This document shows, piece by piece, positions 16,746 to 28,160 of a DNA stretch of 64,000 bases. The translations under genes were made by a program, and so were the position numbers. Source of the stretch: JAHFUI01 sp039931615 (GTDB lineage Bacteria > Acidobacteriota > Vicinamibacteria > Vicinamibacterales > CAVVIG01); assembly GCA_039931615.1 (NCBI GenBank), contig JBDTRR010000005.1, positions 62,001 through 126,000 on the forward strand, in the 5' to 3' direction. Positions within the stretch are counted from its first letter, which is position 1, and every line of letters begins with the position of its first letter. The notes beneath the pieces were generated by a model. That model was given only the letters and a program-made list of their open reading frames with translations. It ran no database searches and was not told the DNA's origin.

Positions 16746-18038
16746 ATGCAAGCTGAGGCGGGCGGGGCCCGGCGATGGCACTACGCCTGGGTCGTGGCGG
16801 GCGTGACGTTCGTGGTGCTGCTCGTCACCGCGGGCATTCGCGCGACGCCGGGGCTGTTGATGGTGCCGCTCGAGGAGGAGTTCGGCTGGAGCCGGGCGGC
16901 GATTTCGGCGGCGGTCGCCCTCAACATCGCGCTGTTTGGCCTGCTCGGCCCATTCGCCGCCTCGGCGATGGATCGATGGGGCATCCGGCGCCTCGTCCTC
17001 ACCGCGCTGGCGCTGCTTGCCGTGTCGGTGGCGCTGACGACGCAGATGCAGCGCCAATGGCAGATGACCCTGTTGTGGGGGGTCTGCGTCGGCACCGGCA
17101 CCGGTGTGACGTCGATGGTGCTGGCGGCTGTCGTGGCGACGCGATGGTTCGAAGCGCGGCGCGGCATGGTCCTGGGCGCGCTATCCGCCGCCAATGCCAC
17201 GGGACAGCTGGTGTTTCTGCCGGTGCTGGCCGCCATGGTGGAACCGCACGGATGGCGGGCGGCCGCGCTGGTCGTGTCGGGCGCCGCCGTCGCGGTCTTC
17301 GCCGTCGTGCTGATCTTCATGCGCGATCGGCCGGCCGACGTCGGCCTGCGCCCGTACGGGCAGCGGACCGACGTCGACGCGGCAGCCCGAGCGGCGGCGC
17401 TCGCGCCATTTGCCGCGCTGCGTCTGGCGGTCCGTTCGCCGGCGTTCTGGGTGCTGGCCGGGACCTTCTTCGTCTGCGGAGCCAGCACCAACGGACTGAT
17501 CGGCACCCACCTGATCGCCGCCTGTCACGACTACGGCATCCCGCAGACGCGATCGGCCCAGTTGCTGGCGGTGATGGGCATCTTCGACATCCTCGGGACC
17601 ACGGCGTCGGGCTGGCTCACCGATCGGTATTCGAGCCGCTATCTGCTGTTCGGCTACTACACGCTGCGCGGCCTGTCGCTGCTGTATCTGCCGTTCACGC
17701 TCGAGAACGGCGCCGGGGGGCTTGGCGTGTTCGCGGTGTTCTACGGACTCGATTGGATCGCGACAGTGCCGCCAACCGTCCGGCTGACCGGCGATGCGTT
17801 CGGCCGCGAGAACACCGGCGTGGTCTATGGCTGGATCGGCGCCAGCCATCAACTGGGCGCGTCGATGGCGGCGTTCGGCGCGGGAGCGATTCGCACTGTG
17901 GCCGGCGACTACCGCCTCGCGTTCTGGATTGCGGGAGTCCTCTGCGTGCTGGCCGGCTTGTCGTTCCTGACGATCGGCCGCCGCGCCTTCGGGTCGGATC
18001 GGGTGCTCCGGCACCTGACGGCCGCGACGGCTGGCTAG
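16746..18038 (+). CDS. MFS transporter
   Basis: A 430-residue major facilitator with 12 hydrophobic segments. The loop motif MDRWGIRRLVLTALALLAV between TM2 and TM3, and EEEFGWSRAAISAAVAL in the first periplasmic loop, are typical of the OFA-like/monocarboxylate-type branch. That makes an organic anion a reasonable but unproven substrate. The start ATG lies 6 bp after minisatellite B and has no Shine-Dalgarno sequence, so expression may be weak or depend on the repeat. It has no co-directional partner close enough to form an operon. Confidence 0.85.
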   Translation: MQAEAGGARRWHYAWVVAGVTFVVLLVTAGIRATPGLLMVPLEEEFGWSRAAISAAVALNIALFGLLGPFAASAMDRWGIRRLVLTALALLAVSVALTTQMQRQWQMTLLWGVCVGTGTGVTSMVLAAVVATRWFEARRGMVLGALSAANATGQLVFLPVLAAMVEPHGWRAAALVVSGAAVAVFAVVLIFMRDRPADVGLRPYGQRTDVDAAARAAALAPFAALRLAVRSPAFWVLAGTFFVCGASTNGLIGTHLIAACHDYGIPQTRSAQLLAVMGIFDILGTTASGWLTDRYSSRYLLFGYYTLRGLSLLYLPFTLENGAGGLGVFAVFYGLDWIATVPPTVRLTGDAFGRENTGVVYGWIGASHQLGASMAAFGAGAIRTVAGDYRLAFWIAGVLCVLAGLSFLTIGRRAFGSDRVLRHLTAATAG

Positions 18039-18101
18039 GATCCTTGGATGTGCGTGGCGTCGGGCTTCGCCGCACGCGCCAGGCAGTAGAATCAGGCGGC
18101 C

Positions 18102-18779
18102 ATGTCGCACATACCGACCGGTCCGGGAAGACGGGGACTCGTCACCGCGGGGCTGATCGCCGGCTCCGTTCTGCTTGGCGCAACCGGCAGCGTCGCACCG
18201 CAGCTTCCGCCGGCCGCGCCGGCCATGAGCTTCTTCATCACCAGTACCGGCCGCGGGTTCGGCGCCGATCTGGTCGGCCTGGCGGGCGCCGACGCGCATT
18301 GCCGGCAGCTGGCCGCCGCGGTCGGTCGGGGCGATCGCCTGTGGCGCGCCTATCTCAGCGCCCCGGCGTCGGCCGGTCAGCCTGCCGTTCACGCCAGGGA
18401 TCGGATTGGCGCGGGACCCTGGGTCAACGCCAGGGGAGTTCAGGTTGCCGCCGGTGTGGCCGATCTGCACAGCGACGACAACGCGCTCGATCGTGACAAC
18501 TCGCTGAGTGAGAAAGGCGGCGTCATCGGTCCCGGCCGCCACGACATCATGACCGGTTCCAATGGCGACGGCACGCTGTCGACCGAGGCCCCCGACACCA
18601 CGTGCCAGGGTTGGACCAGCCACGGCGCCGGACGCGCCATGCTGGGGCATCACAACCGAAGCGGCGGCGGTCAGCGCCCGCGGTCGTGGAACTCGGCGCA
18701 TCTGTCGCGGGGTTGCAGCCAGGCGGACCTGCGGTCGACGCTGGGGGACGCCTTGATCTACTGCTTCGCGGCGGACTGA
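18102..18779 (+). CDS. Secreted lectin-like (DUF1554-like) protein
   Basis: A 225-residue protein with a signal peptide (about residues 1-30, LVTAGLIAGSVLLGATGSVA). Its mature domain opens SFFITSTGRGFGADLVGLAG and continues with ADAHCRQLAAAVGRGDRLWRAYLSA. This is the pattern of DUF1554 proteins, which resemble the endostatin/C-type-lectin fold and are often annotated as lectins. Four cysteines (in AHCRQ, TCQGW, RGCSQ, IYCF) could form two disulfides. Outer-surface or periplasmic ligand binding is inferred. Confidence 0.7.
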   Translation: MSHIPTGPGRRGLVTAGLIAGSVLLGATGSVAPQLPPAAPAMSFFITSTGRGFGADLVGLAGADAHCRQLAAAVGRGDRLWRAYLSAPASAGQPAVHARDRIGAGPWVNARGVQVAAGVADLHSDDNALDRDNSLSEKGGVIGPGRHDIMTGSNGDGTLSTEAPDTTCQGWTSHGAGRAMLGHHNRSGGGQRPRSWNSAHLSRGCSQADLRSTLGDALIYCFAAD

Positions 18780-18819
18780 CAGTCTGTCCATTCGACGGTC
18801 GGTCGTGTCAGGGCGCTCT

Positions 18820-19761
18820 TCAGACCCCGGCGTAATATCCGCTTCGTGCCTTCACCACCGTCGACGGACGCCGGACCCGCACGTCGAGGCGGCGCCATTC
18901 ACGGCCGTTCGCGGCTTCGATCGCCAGGACGTACTGCTGGCGCAGCCCGTCGACCAGACTGACTGCCGCGCCGGCGCTTTCCACCGCCGTGGTCGCGAAC
19001 AGGAGCTGCCCGCCGGTCCACTCGGACAGATCGCGCAGGTCGCCCGCGGACGAAGGCGTCGACCGTTCGGAATTTTCCAGGATGACCCGCTGGTCCAGCG
19101 ACGGCACCGTCGCGACGACGAACACCGGCACATCGATCGAGCTGGCCAGCCCCGACACGTCCCGCGCCGTCATCGCGCTGCTGGTATCGATGCCGTCGGT
19201 GAGCACGATGATCGCCTTGTTGGTTGCCGATCGCGCCGCCAGGCGTCGCGCGCTCGCCGCTGTCGCGTCGTACAACGACGTCGCACCGAATGGCGCGAAC
19301 TCGAACAAGGCGCCGCGCAACGTCGTGAGGTCCCGGGTGAAGTCGAGCCGCTCGTGCAGGGAGGAATCGAAGGTGAACACCGCCACTTCGTCTTCGCCGT
19401 TCCGGAGCTGCGACAACACGGCGTCGTAGGCCTGCCGCGCCATGCCGACCTTCGACCCGACCTGCATGCTGCCGCTCATATCGACCAGGATCGCGAGGCT
19501 GACCGGCGACAGCCGATTGGACTGCAGCGAGAGGATCGGCCGCAGCTGGCCATTGTCCCGGACCTCGAAATCGGGCGTGGTCAGTCCACTCACAATCCGT
19601 CCGCGCGCGTCGCGGACCGACGCCTGGATCGTCACCACGTCAACCGCGCTCCGGAACGACTGCTGAATCTGACCGGCAGTCTCGTCCGCCCTTCCCGACA
19701 GGACCCCCAAGCCGCCCACCATCGCAATCGCCACGACAAGCCGTCGAAATATTGTTCGCAC
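18820..19761 (-). CDS. Secreted VWA-domain protein
   Basis: A 313-residue protein with a signal peptide, then a beta-sandwich lead-in (VRDARGRIVSGLTTPDFEVRD) and a von Willebrand A domain. A complete MIDAS start, ILVDMSGSM, is present near residue 92, and ALFEFAPFGATSLYDA and VLTDGIDTSS complete the metal site. This architecture (about 300 residues) is a large paralogous family in Acidobacteria. Members are extracytoplasmic metal-dependent adhesion or scaffold proteins with no assigned partner. It is not part of an operon. Confidence 0.85.
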   Translation of the reverse strand: MRTIFRRLVVAIAMVGGLGVLSGRADETAGQIQQSFRSAVDVVTIQASVRDARGRIVSGLTTPDFEVRDNGQLRPILSLQSNRLSPVSLAILVDMSGSMQVGSKVGMARQAYDAVLSQLRNGEDEVAVFTFDSSLHERLDFTRDLTTLRGALFEFAPFGATSLYDATAASARRLAARSATNKAIIVLTDGIDTSSAMTARDVSGLASSIDVPVFVVATVPSLDQRVILENSERSTPSSAGDLRDLSEWTGGQLLFATTAVESAGAAVSLVDGLRQQYVLAIEAANGREWRRLDVRVRRPSTVVKARSGYYAGV

Positions 19762-19955
19762 CGCAGCTCCCTCGGCAGTTTGTCTGGGACCATTTCATCG
19801 TAACACGCGACATTCGGCGGGACTCCGGAGTCACAAGGGAACGGTCGAGGTGCAGTCGCCGAACGGCACCCACACCGTATTCCACGTTACGGTGCCGCGC
19901 CAATCGTGAGCAGTCAGCGCGTCGACAGCGCTCATCTCGTATGTACTTCGTATCG

Positions 19956-20013
19956 ACGTAGTGTCCGGCTTCAGCCGGACCGTGGGAGGTCCGACTGAAG
20001 GCGGACACTACGT
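19956..20013. repeat. Full copy of a 58-bp palindromic repeat (REP/MITE-like)
   Basis: The two 26-base arms begin ACGTAGTGTCCGGCTTCAG and end CTGAAGGCGGACACTACGT. They pair at 24 of 26 positions around a loop GTGGGA. Each arm is itself nearly palindromic (GTCCGGCTTCAGCCGGAC), so a cruciform is possible. It is the best-preserved copy in the window and lies between the VWA gene and the small NHLP-like gene. Confidence 0.85.
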
Positions 20014-20026
20014 ACACTGAAATGCA

Positions 20027-20236
20027 TCAGTGCACGCGATCGCCGACCCGCTGGTCGATCCAGACCCACATCTGCGCATCCGACTGGACGAACAGGTCGA
20101 TCTCGTCGGGCGTCAGCTCGACACCGTGGGCGAGGAGCTCGCCGACCGCTTCCACCGGGTCCTCCTCGAGCCGGAGGCGGAGGGACTCATCGGCCAGCAA
20201 CCTGTTGATGACGATTCCGACTGTGCGCTGCGACAT
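20027..20236 (-). CDS. Small NHLP-clan / Nif11-like protein
   Basis: A 69-residue protein from the ATG at 20236: MSQRTVGIVINRLLADESLR, then a helix with EDPVEAVGELLAHGVELTPD and EIDLFVQ. This resembles the nitrile-hydratase-like/Nif11 leader-peptide clan (Os1348-type), whose N-terminal helices act as RiPP leaders. There is no GG cleavage site, no Cys/Ser/Thr-rich core and no modification enzyme nearby, so it is probably a stand-alone relative. An alternative GTG/ATG extension to 20356 reads through low-quality sequence. Confidence 0.5.
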   Translation of the reverse strand: MSQRTVGIVINRLLADESLRLRLEEDPVEAVGELLAHGVELTPDEIDLFVQSDAQMWVWIDQRVGDRVH

Positions 20237-20462
20237 GATGGTGAGCCTCGCCGTTCCGCGATGTGCTGCCGTCAGCGGCGTCGGCCGCTCCTGATCTCCA
20301 CCAACGCCGCAGCGCTGGCACACGAACACTCGCGCGAAGGGAGACGGTCGGCACAAAAATCGATACAGTCGTGCTGCTGGCTGTTCACCCTCCCGTCATG
20401 CGCCGCTGTCGATCTCGCCCCCGCTCATTCGACCAGCCAGCAGAGAAAGGACGGAACACAGA

Positions 20463-20891
20463 ATGCGAGTGATGGTGATTGTCAAAGCCAGCAAGGAGTC
20501 GGAAGCCGGTCAGATGCCAGGCGAGAAGGAGCTGACCGAGATGGGCCGGTTCAACGAGGAGCTCGTCAACGCCGGCGTGATGCAGTCGGGTGACGGCCTC
20601 CACCCCAGTGCCAGGGGCAAGCGGGTGAGGTTCTCCGGCAGCGGCCGGACAGTCATCGACGGCCCGTTCGTCGAGACCAAGGAACTCATCGCCGGGTTCT
20701 GGATGTGGAAGGTGAAATCGATGGACGAAGCGGTGGATTGGCTGAAGCGCGCGCCGTTTGGCGGCGGCGCCGAAGTCGAGATCCGCCCGGTGTTCGAAGC
20801 GGACGATTTCGGCCAGGAGATGACGCCCGAGCTGCGGGCCCAGGAGGAGCGCCTCCGCGCGCAGATCGACGCGAAGAAGCAGCCTCGCTAA
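20463..20891 (+). CDS. YciI-family protein
   Basis: A 142-residue YCII-related protein beginning MRVMVIVKASKESEAGQMPG. It carries the family hallmark VIDGPFVETKELIAGFW (residues about 60-77) and ends in a charged helix. The family has a ferredoxin-like fold with a conserved His/Asp pair. Related proteins appear beside ECF sigma factors, but none is seen here. The biological role is unknown. Its stop overlaps the stop of the convergent modC gene by 4 bp. Confidence 0.88.
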   Translation: MRVMVIVKASKESEAGQMPGEKELTEMGRFNEELVNAGVMQSGDGLHPSARGKRVRFSGSGRTVIDGPFVETKELIAGFWMWKVKSMDEAVDWLKRAPFGGGAEVEIRPVFEADDFGQEMTPELRAQEERLRAQIDAKKQPR

Positions 20892-21979
20892 TCTTCCGGG
20901 CGCTGAATCAGATGGACGGCGGTCGCCTTGACGACCGCCGTCACGCTCGAACCGGGCGTGAGCCGCAACTCATCGCAGGCCGGTCTGGTGATCAACGCGC
21001 TCAGTGAAAAACCGCAATCCACCGTGACGCGCGCCACGCCGCCTTCCGGCTGGATGGCGGTGACACGGCCAGACAGCCGGTTTCGCGCGCTGACCTCATG
21101 GCCTTGTCCGGTCTCGATCATCACGTCCTCGGCCCGGATGCAGACAAACACCGACCCGGCGCCGATAACGGCCTGGGCGACCCGGATCAATGAAGCGCCG
21201 ACCGCCACGGTCGTCAGACCGTCGATTCGATCCACGACCCTGCCTGGCATGACCGTCTCGACGCCGACCGCCGCCGCGACCGCCAGATCGGCCGGCCTGG
21301 TGAATACCTCGTTGACCGGTCCGACCTGCCGGAGCGTCCCGCCGACCAGGACGGCCATCCGGTCGCCGATGGTCAGCGCATCGATGCGGTCGTGCGTGAC
21401 GACCACGCTGGGAACATCGATGGCGCGAAAAAACTGGCGCAGTTCCTGTCGCATCGGTTCACGGAGCGGTAGATCGAGCGCCGCCAGCGGCTCGTCCATC
21501 AGGATCAGCCGGGGATCGCTGGCCAGCGCCCGCGCCAGGGCGACACGCTGACGTTCGCCGCCCGACAACCGGCCCGGAAACCGCCCGGCCATCCCCTCGA
21601 GATGCACTGTCCGCAGGATGGCGTCGACGCGCTCGCGCCGCCGACGCTCGGCCGGGGCCATCCCGAATCGAATGTTCTGCTCGACGGTCAAATGCGGGAA
21701 CAGCCCGTAATCCTGCGCCACATAGGCGAGGCGGCGCTGCTGCGGCGGCCGGTTGATGCTGGCCGCCGCATCGAACCAGACCTCATCGTCGAATCGGATG
21801 AACCCTTCCTGCGGTCGATCAAGTCCGGCCAGGCAGCGCAGGATCGTCGTCTTGCCCGAGCCCGAAGGACCGAACAGCACCGTGACGCGGTGGTCGCCGG
21901 CCTCGAGTTCCAGATCGGCCCGGATGCTGACGCCCGCCGCGTGACGCTTGACGAACGCCGCGGTCAGCCGACCGGCCAT
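20888..21979 (-). CDS. modC: Molybdate ABC transporter ATPase
   Basis: A 363-residue ABC ATPase: Walker A FGPSGSGKTT near residue 35, Q-loop YVAQDYGLF, signature LSGGERQR, Walker B LILMDEPLAALD, and H-loop VVTHDR. The C-terminal 100 residues (NRLSGRVTAIQPEGGVARVT, then LITRPACDEL) form a TOBE/MOP domain that binds oxyanion, which marks ModC among ABC ATPases. It overlaps modB by 16 bp. A substrate-binding modA is not in the adjoining sequence. Start at 21979, following the modB reading. Confidence 0.9.
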   Translation of the reverse strand: MAGRLTAAFVKRHAAGVSIRADLELEAGDHRVTVLFGPSGSGKTTILRCLAGLDRPQEGFIRFDDEVWFDAAASINRPPQQRRLAYVAQDYGLFPHLTVEQNIRFGMAPAERRRRERVDAILRTVHLEGMAGRFPGRLSGGERQRVALARALASDPRLILMDEPLAALDLPLREPMRQELRQFFRAIDVPSVVVTHDRIDALTIGDRMAVLVGGTLRQVGPVNEVFTRPADLAVAAAVGVETVMPGRVVDRIDGLTTVAVGASLIRVAQAVIGAGSVFVCIRAEDVMIETGQGHEVSARNRLSGRVTAIQPEGGVARVTVDCGFSLSALITRPACDELRLTPGSSVTAVVKATAVHLIQRPED

Positions 21980-22638
21980 GCTCGTCCTGAGCGGCGCTGC
22001 AGACGATACGTCACGGCCAGGACGACGAACGAGAACAGCAGCAGCAGCGCCGAGGTGCGTCCGGCCCGCAGGTAGTTGAACGCCTGCACGTCGTCGTAAA
22101 TCGAGATCGAGACCGTGCGGGTCGAGCCCGGCAGATTGCCGCCGACCATCAGCACGACGCCGAACTCGCCGACGGTGTGCGCGAAGGTCAATACCACCCC
22201 GGCGACGATGCCGGGGCGAGCCAGGGGCACGACGATCCGCATGAACGTGCGGGCCGGGGAGGCGCCCAGGCACCACGCCGCCTCGATCAGGGTGCGATCG
22301 ACGGCGGCAAAGGCGGCAGCAAACGGCTGAACGGCGAACGGCAGGCTGTAGAGCACCGAGGCGACCAGCAGTCCTTCGAACGAAAAGACGATGGCGCTTC
22401 CGGTGATCGCCTCGTAGGCCCGGCCGGCCGGGCTGCGTGGCCCAAGCGCGACCAGGACGTAGTAGCCCAGTACTGTCGGCGGCAGCACGAGCGGCAGCGC
22501 GACCAGCGCGTCAACCGCCCAGCGTCCCCGCCGCGTCGACAGCGCCAGCCAGCCGGCCAGCGGCAGACCCCCCGCCAGCAGGATCAGCGTGGTGAGCGTC
22601 GCCAGGCGGAGGCTCAAGACGATGGCCGACCAATCCAC
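21964..22638 (-). CDS. modB: Molybdate ABC transporter permease
   Basis: A 224-residue inner-membrane permease with five to six transmembrane helices. The EAA loop EAAWCLGASPARTFMRIVVP is where it contacts ModC. LPLVLPPTVLGYYVL and AHTVGEFGVVLMVGGNLPG are near-invariant ModB sequences. It forms the channel of the ModABC importer. It is the first gene of the pair, and the divergent TOBE-domain regulator starts 103 bp away. Confidence 0.93.
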   Translation of the reverse strand: MDWSAIVLSLRLATLTTLILLAGGLPLAGWLALSTRRGRWAVDALVALPLVLPPTVLGYYVLVALGPRSPAGRAYEAITGSAIVFSFEGLLVASVLYSLPFAVQPFAAAFAAVDRTLIEAAWCLGASPARTFMRIVVPLARPGIVAGVVLTFAHTVGEFGVVLMVGGNLPGSTRTVSISIYDDVQAFNYLRAGRTSALLLLFSFVVLAVTYRLQRRSGRAWPVG

Positions 22639-22741
22639 GTCTCACGCTCCCGCGGCGGCCGGTTCCTGCTCGATCATCGATGGTGAATTGTAGCCGGATC
22701 ATCCGCGATATGATTCGGGTCGATTCGGAGGACGCGCCAGC

Positions 22742-23212
22742 ATGTCGCTGTTGACGGTACGGGCCGCGGCGGAGCGGATGGGCATCGGCTACTCGACGCT
22801 GAAGCAATGGATCTTCCAGGGCAAGATTCGGACGACGCAGACCGCAGGCGGCCATCACCGCATGTCGGAGGCGGAAATCGACCGCCTGCTGGCGCGGCGG
22901 ACGCCCGCTGCCGATCGCCGCACCGGCACGAAGGAGAAGGCGCCGGGCTTGATCGTGGCGCTGAGCGGCCGCAACCGGCTGCGCGGCTTCGTCGAGGAAG
23001 TGCGGATCGACGGCCTGCTCGGGCAGGTCCGCCTGCGGATTGGCGATCAGACGCTGACGGCGGTCGTCACCGCCGACGCGCTGAGCGAGCTGAAGCTCCG
23101 CCGCGGCGATGACGCCCTCGCCATCATCAAGTCGACCGAGGTGATGATCGCGCGCGAGTCGAGCGCCGCCGACGTGCCCGCGCGGCGGCGGCGACGAAGC
23201 GCCGGTACGTAG
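22742..23212 (+). CDS. MerR-like HTH plus TOBE domain regulator (molybdate responsive)
   Basis: A 156-residue protein. Residues 1-50 form an excisionase/MerR-type winged helix (LTVRAAAERMGIGYSTLKQW, GGHHRMSEAEIDRLL). Residues about 75-145 form a Mop/TOBE domain (LSGRNRLRGFVEEVRIDGL, ALSELKLRRGDDALAIIKST). This HTH-plus-Mop design is known for molybdate-binding regulators, and the divergent placement against modBC supports control of molybdate uptake. The stop codon TAG (23210-23212) lies inside the end of a dispersed repeat (ACGTAGTGTCCG), so the C-terminal tail may have been set by repeat insertion. Confidence 0.82.
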   Translation: MSLLTVRAAAERMGIGYSTLKQWIFQGKIRTTQTAGGHHRMSEAEIDRLLARRTPAADRRTGTKEKAPGLIVALSGRNRLRGFVEEVRIDGLLGQVRLRIGDQTLTAVVTADALSELKLRRGDDALAIIKSTEVMIARESSAADVPARRRRRSAGT

Positions 23213-23328
23213 TGTCCGCCTTCAGGCGCGGACCTCCCACGGTCCGGCGACCGCCTTCGCGCGCAAAGCGCGCTTCGGCGCGTCTCGCCGAGGCCTTCGG
23301 CGGAGGCGGACAGCCGGACACCACGGAC
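23207..23328. repeat. Dispersed palindromic repeat, expanded copy
   Basis: Starts with ACGTAGTGTCCGCCTTCAGG and carries GGACCTCCCACGGTCCGG, where the two halves of the full element should meet. It then has further GC-rich hairpins (CGCGCGCAAAGCGCGC) and ends CCGGACACCACGG. It supplies the stop codon of the preceding regulator gene. Confidence 0.7.
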
Positions 23329-23450
23329 AATCGACCTGCCTCACGTCCCCTCCCTACGCCAGGTGTGCAAAAGGGCACCGCCAGCATTCCGCGCAGGCAG
23401 TAACGTAGCGATGAGCCGGTCGGTCCGGCCGATCGCGAACGGATTGTCAC

Positions 23451-25952
<2,502 letters not shown>

Positions 25953-26201
25953 GGCGCGCCAACGGTCGCGCGCTGCGACCCGCCCCGGTCTCAGGCGTCC
26001 GCCCGAGCGCTGAGTCGTCAACATCGGTGCCAAGCTCGACCGCTTGACGCGGCCGATTCGCCGCCGGGTCGCGGGCGTGGCGCGGCTATTTTCATGGCAG
26101 GCGCTTACCTGAGGTGGGTATCCCGCTCATCAGATTGCAGGCGTCTTTCACGAACTTGAGGGCGGTGGCCTTTCTTTTCACCGATTCTTGACTCATCCGC
26201 A

Positions 26202-26216
26202 TGGCCGCATCCTTGC
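26202..26216 (+). promoter_or_regulatory. Candidate sigma-54 promoter
   Basis: TGGCCGCATCCTTGC matches TGGCAC-N5-TTGC with the obligatory GG-N10-GC spacing. It lies 24 bp before the start codon at 26241 and is almost identical to the element at 31475. A GAGAGG ribosome site follows at 26229-26234. Confidence 0.6.
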
Positions 26217-26240
26217 CTAGCGGACCCTGAGAGGTATCCG

Positions 26241-26528
26241 ATGCCGACTACCGAGACTCGCCGGACCGCGGAAACGCTCGACGCCACAACCCTGCTCGAT
26301 CACATCGAGCAGGTGGCGCACTGGGTATCCCCGCAGGATCCCGGTCGGAAGGCGCTGCTCAGCGGCGTTATCGAGATGAAGCAGCGGCTGGCCGGCCAAC
26401 CGCTGTCACGCGGCGACGTCCTGAATTTCCAGGTCAACGTCTGGCGTTTGAAGGGCCACCGCTTCAAGACCCTGCTGGTGCGCCGCGCCGCGCAATTGGG
26501 AAAACTCTACGGGCTGGCTTCGGACTGA
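26241..26528 (+). CDS. Small protein of unknown function, sigma-54 promoter upstream
   Basis: A 95-residue, soluble, mostly helical protein (MPTTETRRTAETLDATTLLD; LSRGDVLNFQVNVWRLKGHR; RRAAQLGKLYGLASD). I recognise no family. It has no signal peptide or membrane segment. A strong sigma-54-type element sits directly upstream, and the phospholipase-D-like gene follows after 37 bp, so the two probably form an operon in the same regulon as the exopolysaccharide genes. Confidence 0.7.
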   Translation: MPTTETRRTAETLDATTLLDHIEQVAHWVSPQDPGRKALLSGVIEMKQRLAGQPLSRGDVLNFQVNVWRLKGHRFKTLLVRRAAQLGKLYGLASD

Positions 26529-26565
26529 CGCGCGGCACCGCGCACCGCAGTCGGGGTCCATCACA

Positions 26566-27501
<936 letters not shown>

Positions 27502-28061
27502 CCAGGGCGCATCGGCGTAAGCCAGCACGGCGCGATGCGACCGGAGGTATTGCCGCACTCGAATCTTCAGGATCGCCGTTCCCGACGAATGCATGCCACG
27601 GCCGTGGACGATGCAGACGCAGCGCTGCCGGGCGCGGCGGCTGCTGTCGATGAAGCGTTGCACGCTCGCGCACGCGTTGACGGACGTCATGCCGTGCAGA
27701 TCGTGCCGCTCCCCTGGCGGGTAGTCGCCGCGTTTGAGCTTGCGAATCTCCCGCCGGTCGACGCCATGCGCAGCAAAGCCGTCAGTGATGGCGTTGGTGA
27801 AGGCGTCGTCTTCACCGGGGCCCCCGTGATCCGATGCGATCGCGGCAGCCGGCCCGACGATCGGGGAAGCGTAGCCGACCCGGCCGCGGCGATCGACGCC
27901 AAGGGGGACAACGTCCGCCATCTCGCTGGCGAAGGCCTCAGAGTCGGACAACACGTCCCGGCGCGGCAGGACGGAAGCGGGATCGATCTCCTTGCCCTTG
28001 GTCACCAGACAATTGTAGTCGGCAGCCAGCGAGGCTCCGTCTCAGACCGAATCGCAGGTGG

Positions 28062-28117
28062 CGTCCGACTTCAGTCGGACGACGGATCAATCCGGCTGAA
28101 GCCGGATCCCACGTACG
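28062..28117. repeat. Dispersed palindromic repeat copy (ATCCGGCT type)
   Basis: Two adjacent palindromes, CGTCCGACTTCAGTCGGACG (28062-28081) and ATCCGGCTGAAGCCGGAT (28090-28107), followed by CCCACGTACGAG. The segment ACGGATCAATCCGGCTGAAG is shared exactly with the copy at 53051-53097. It lies between divergent genes upstream of the aminopeptidase. Confidence 0.75.
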
Positions 28118-28160
28118 AGTGTTGTCCGGCTCCGCCTCCGGGCGGGGTAGGATCGGATCC

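Noticed and set aside
16472..16756. Repetitive frames across minisatellite B (LVLGPSLVLG-like)
   Set aside because: Same reason as copy A: the repeat simply lacks stops. It is not a structural protein gene.
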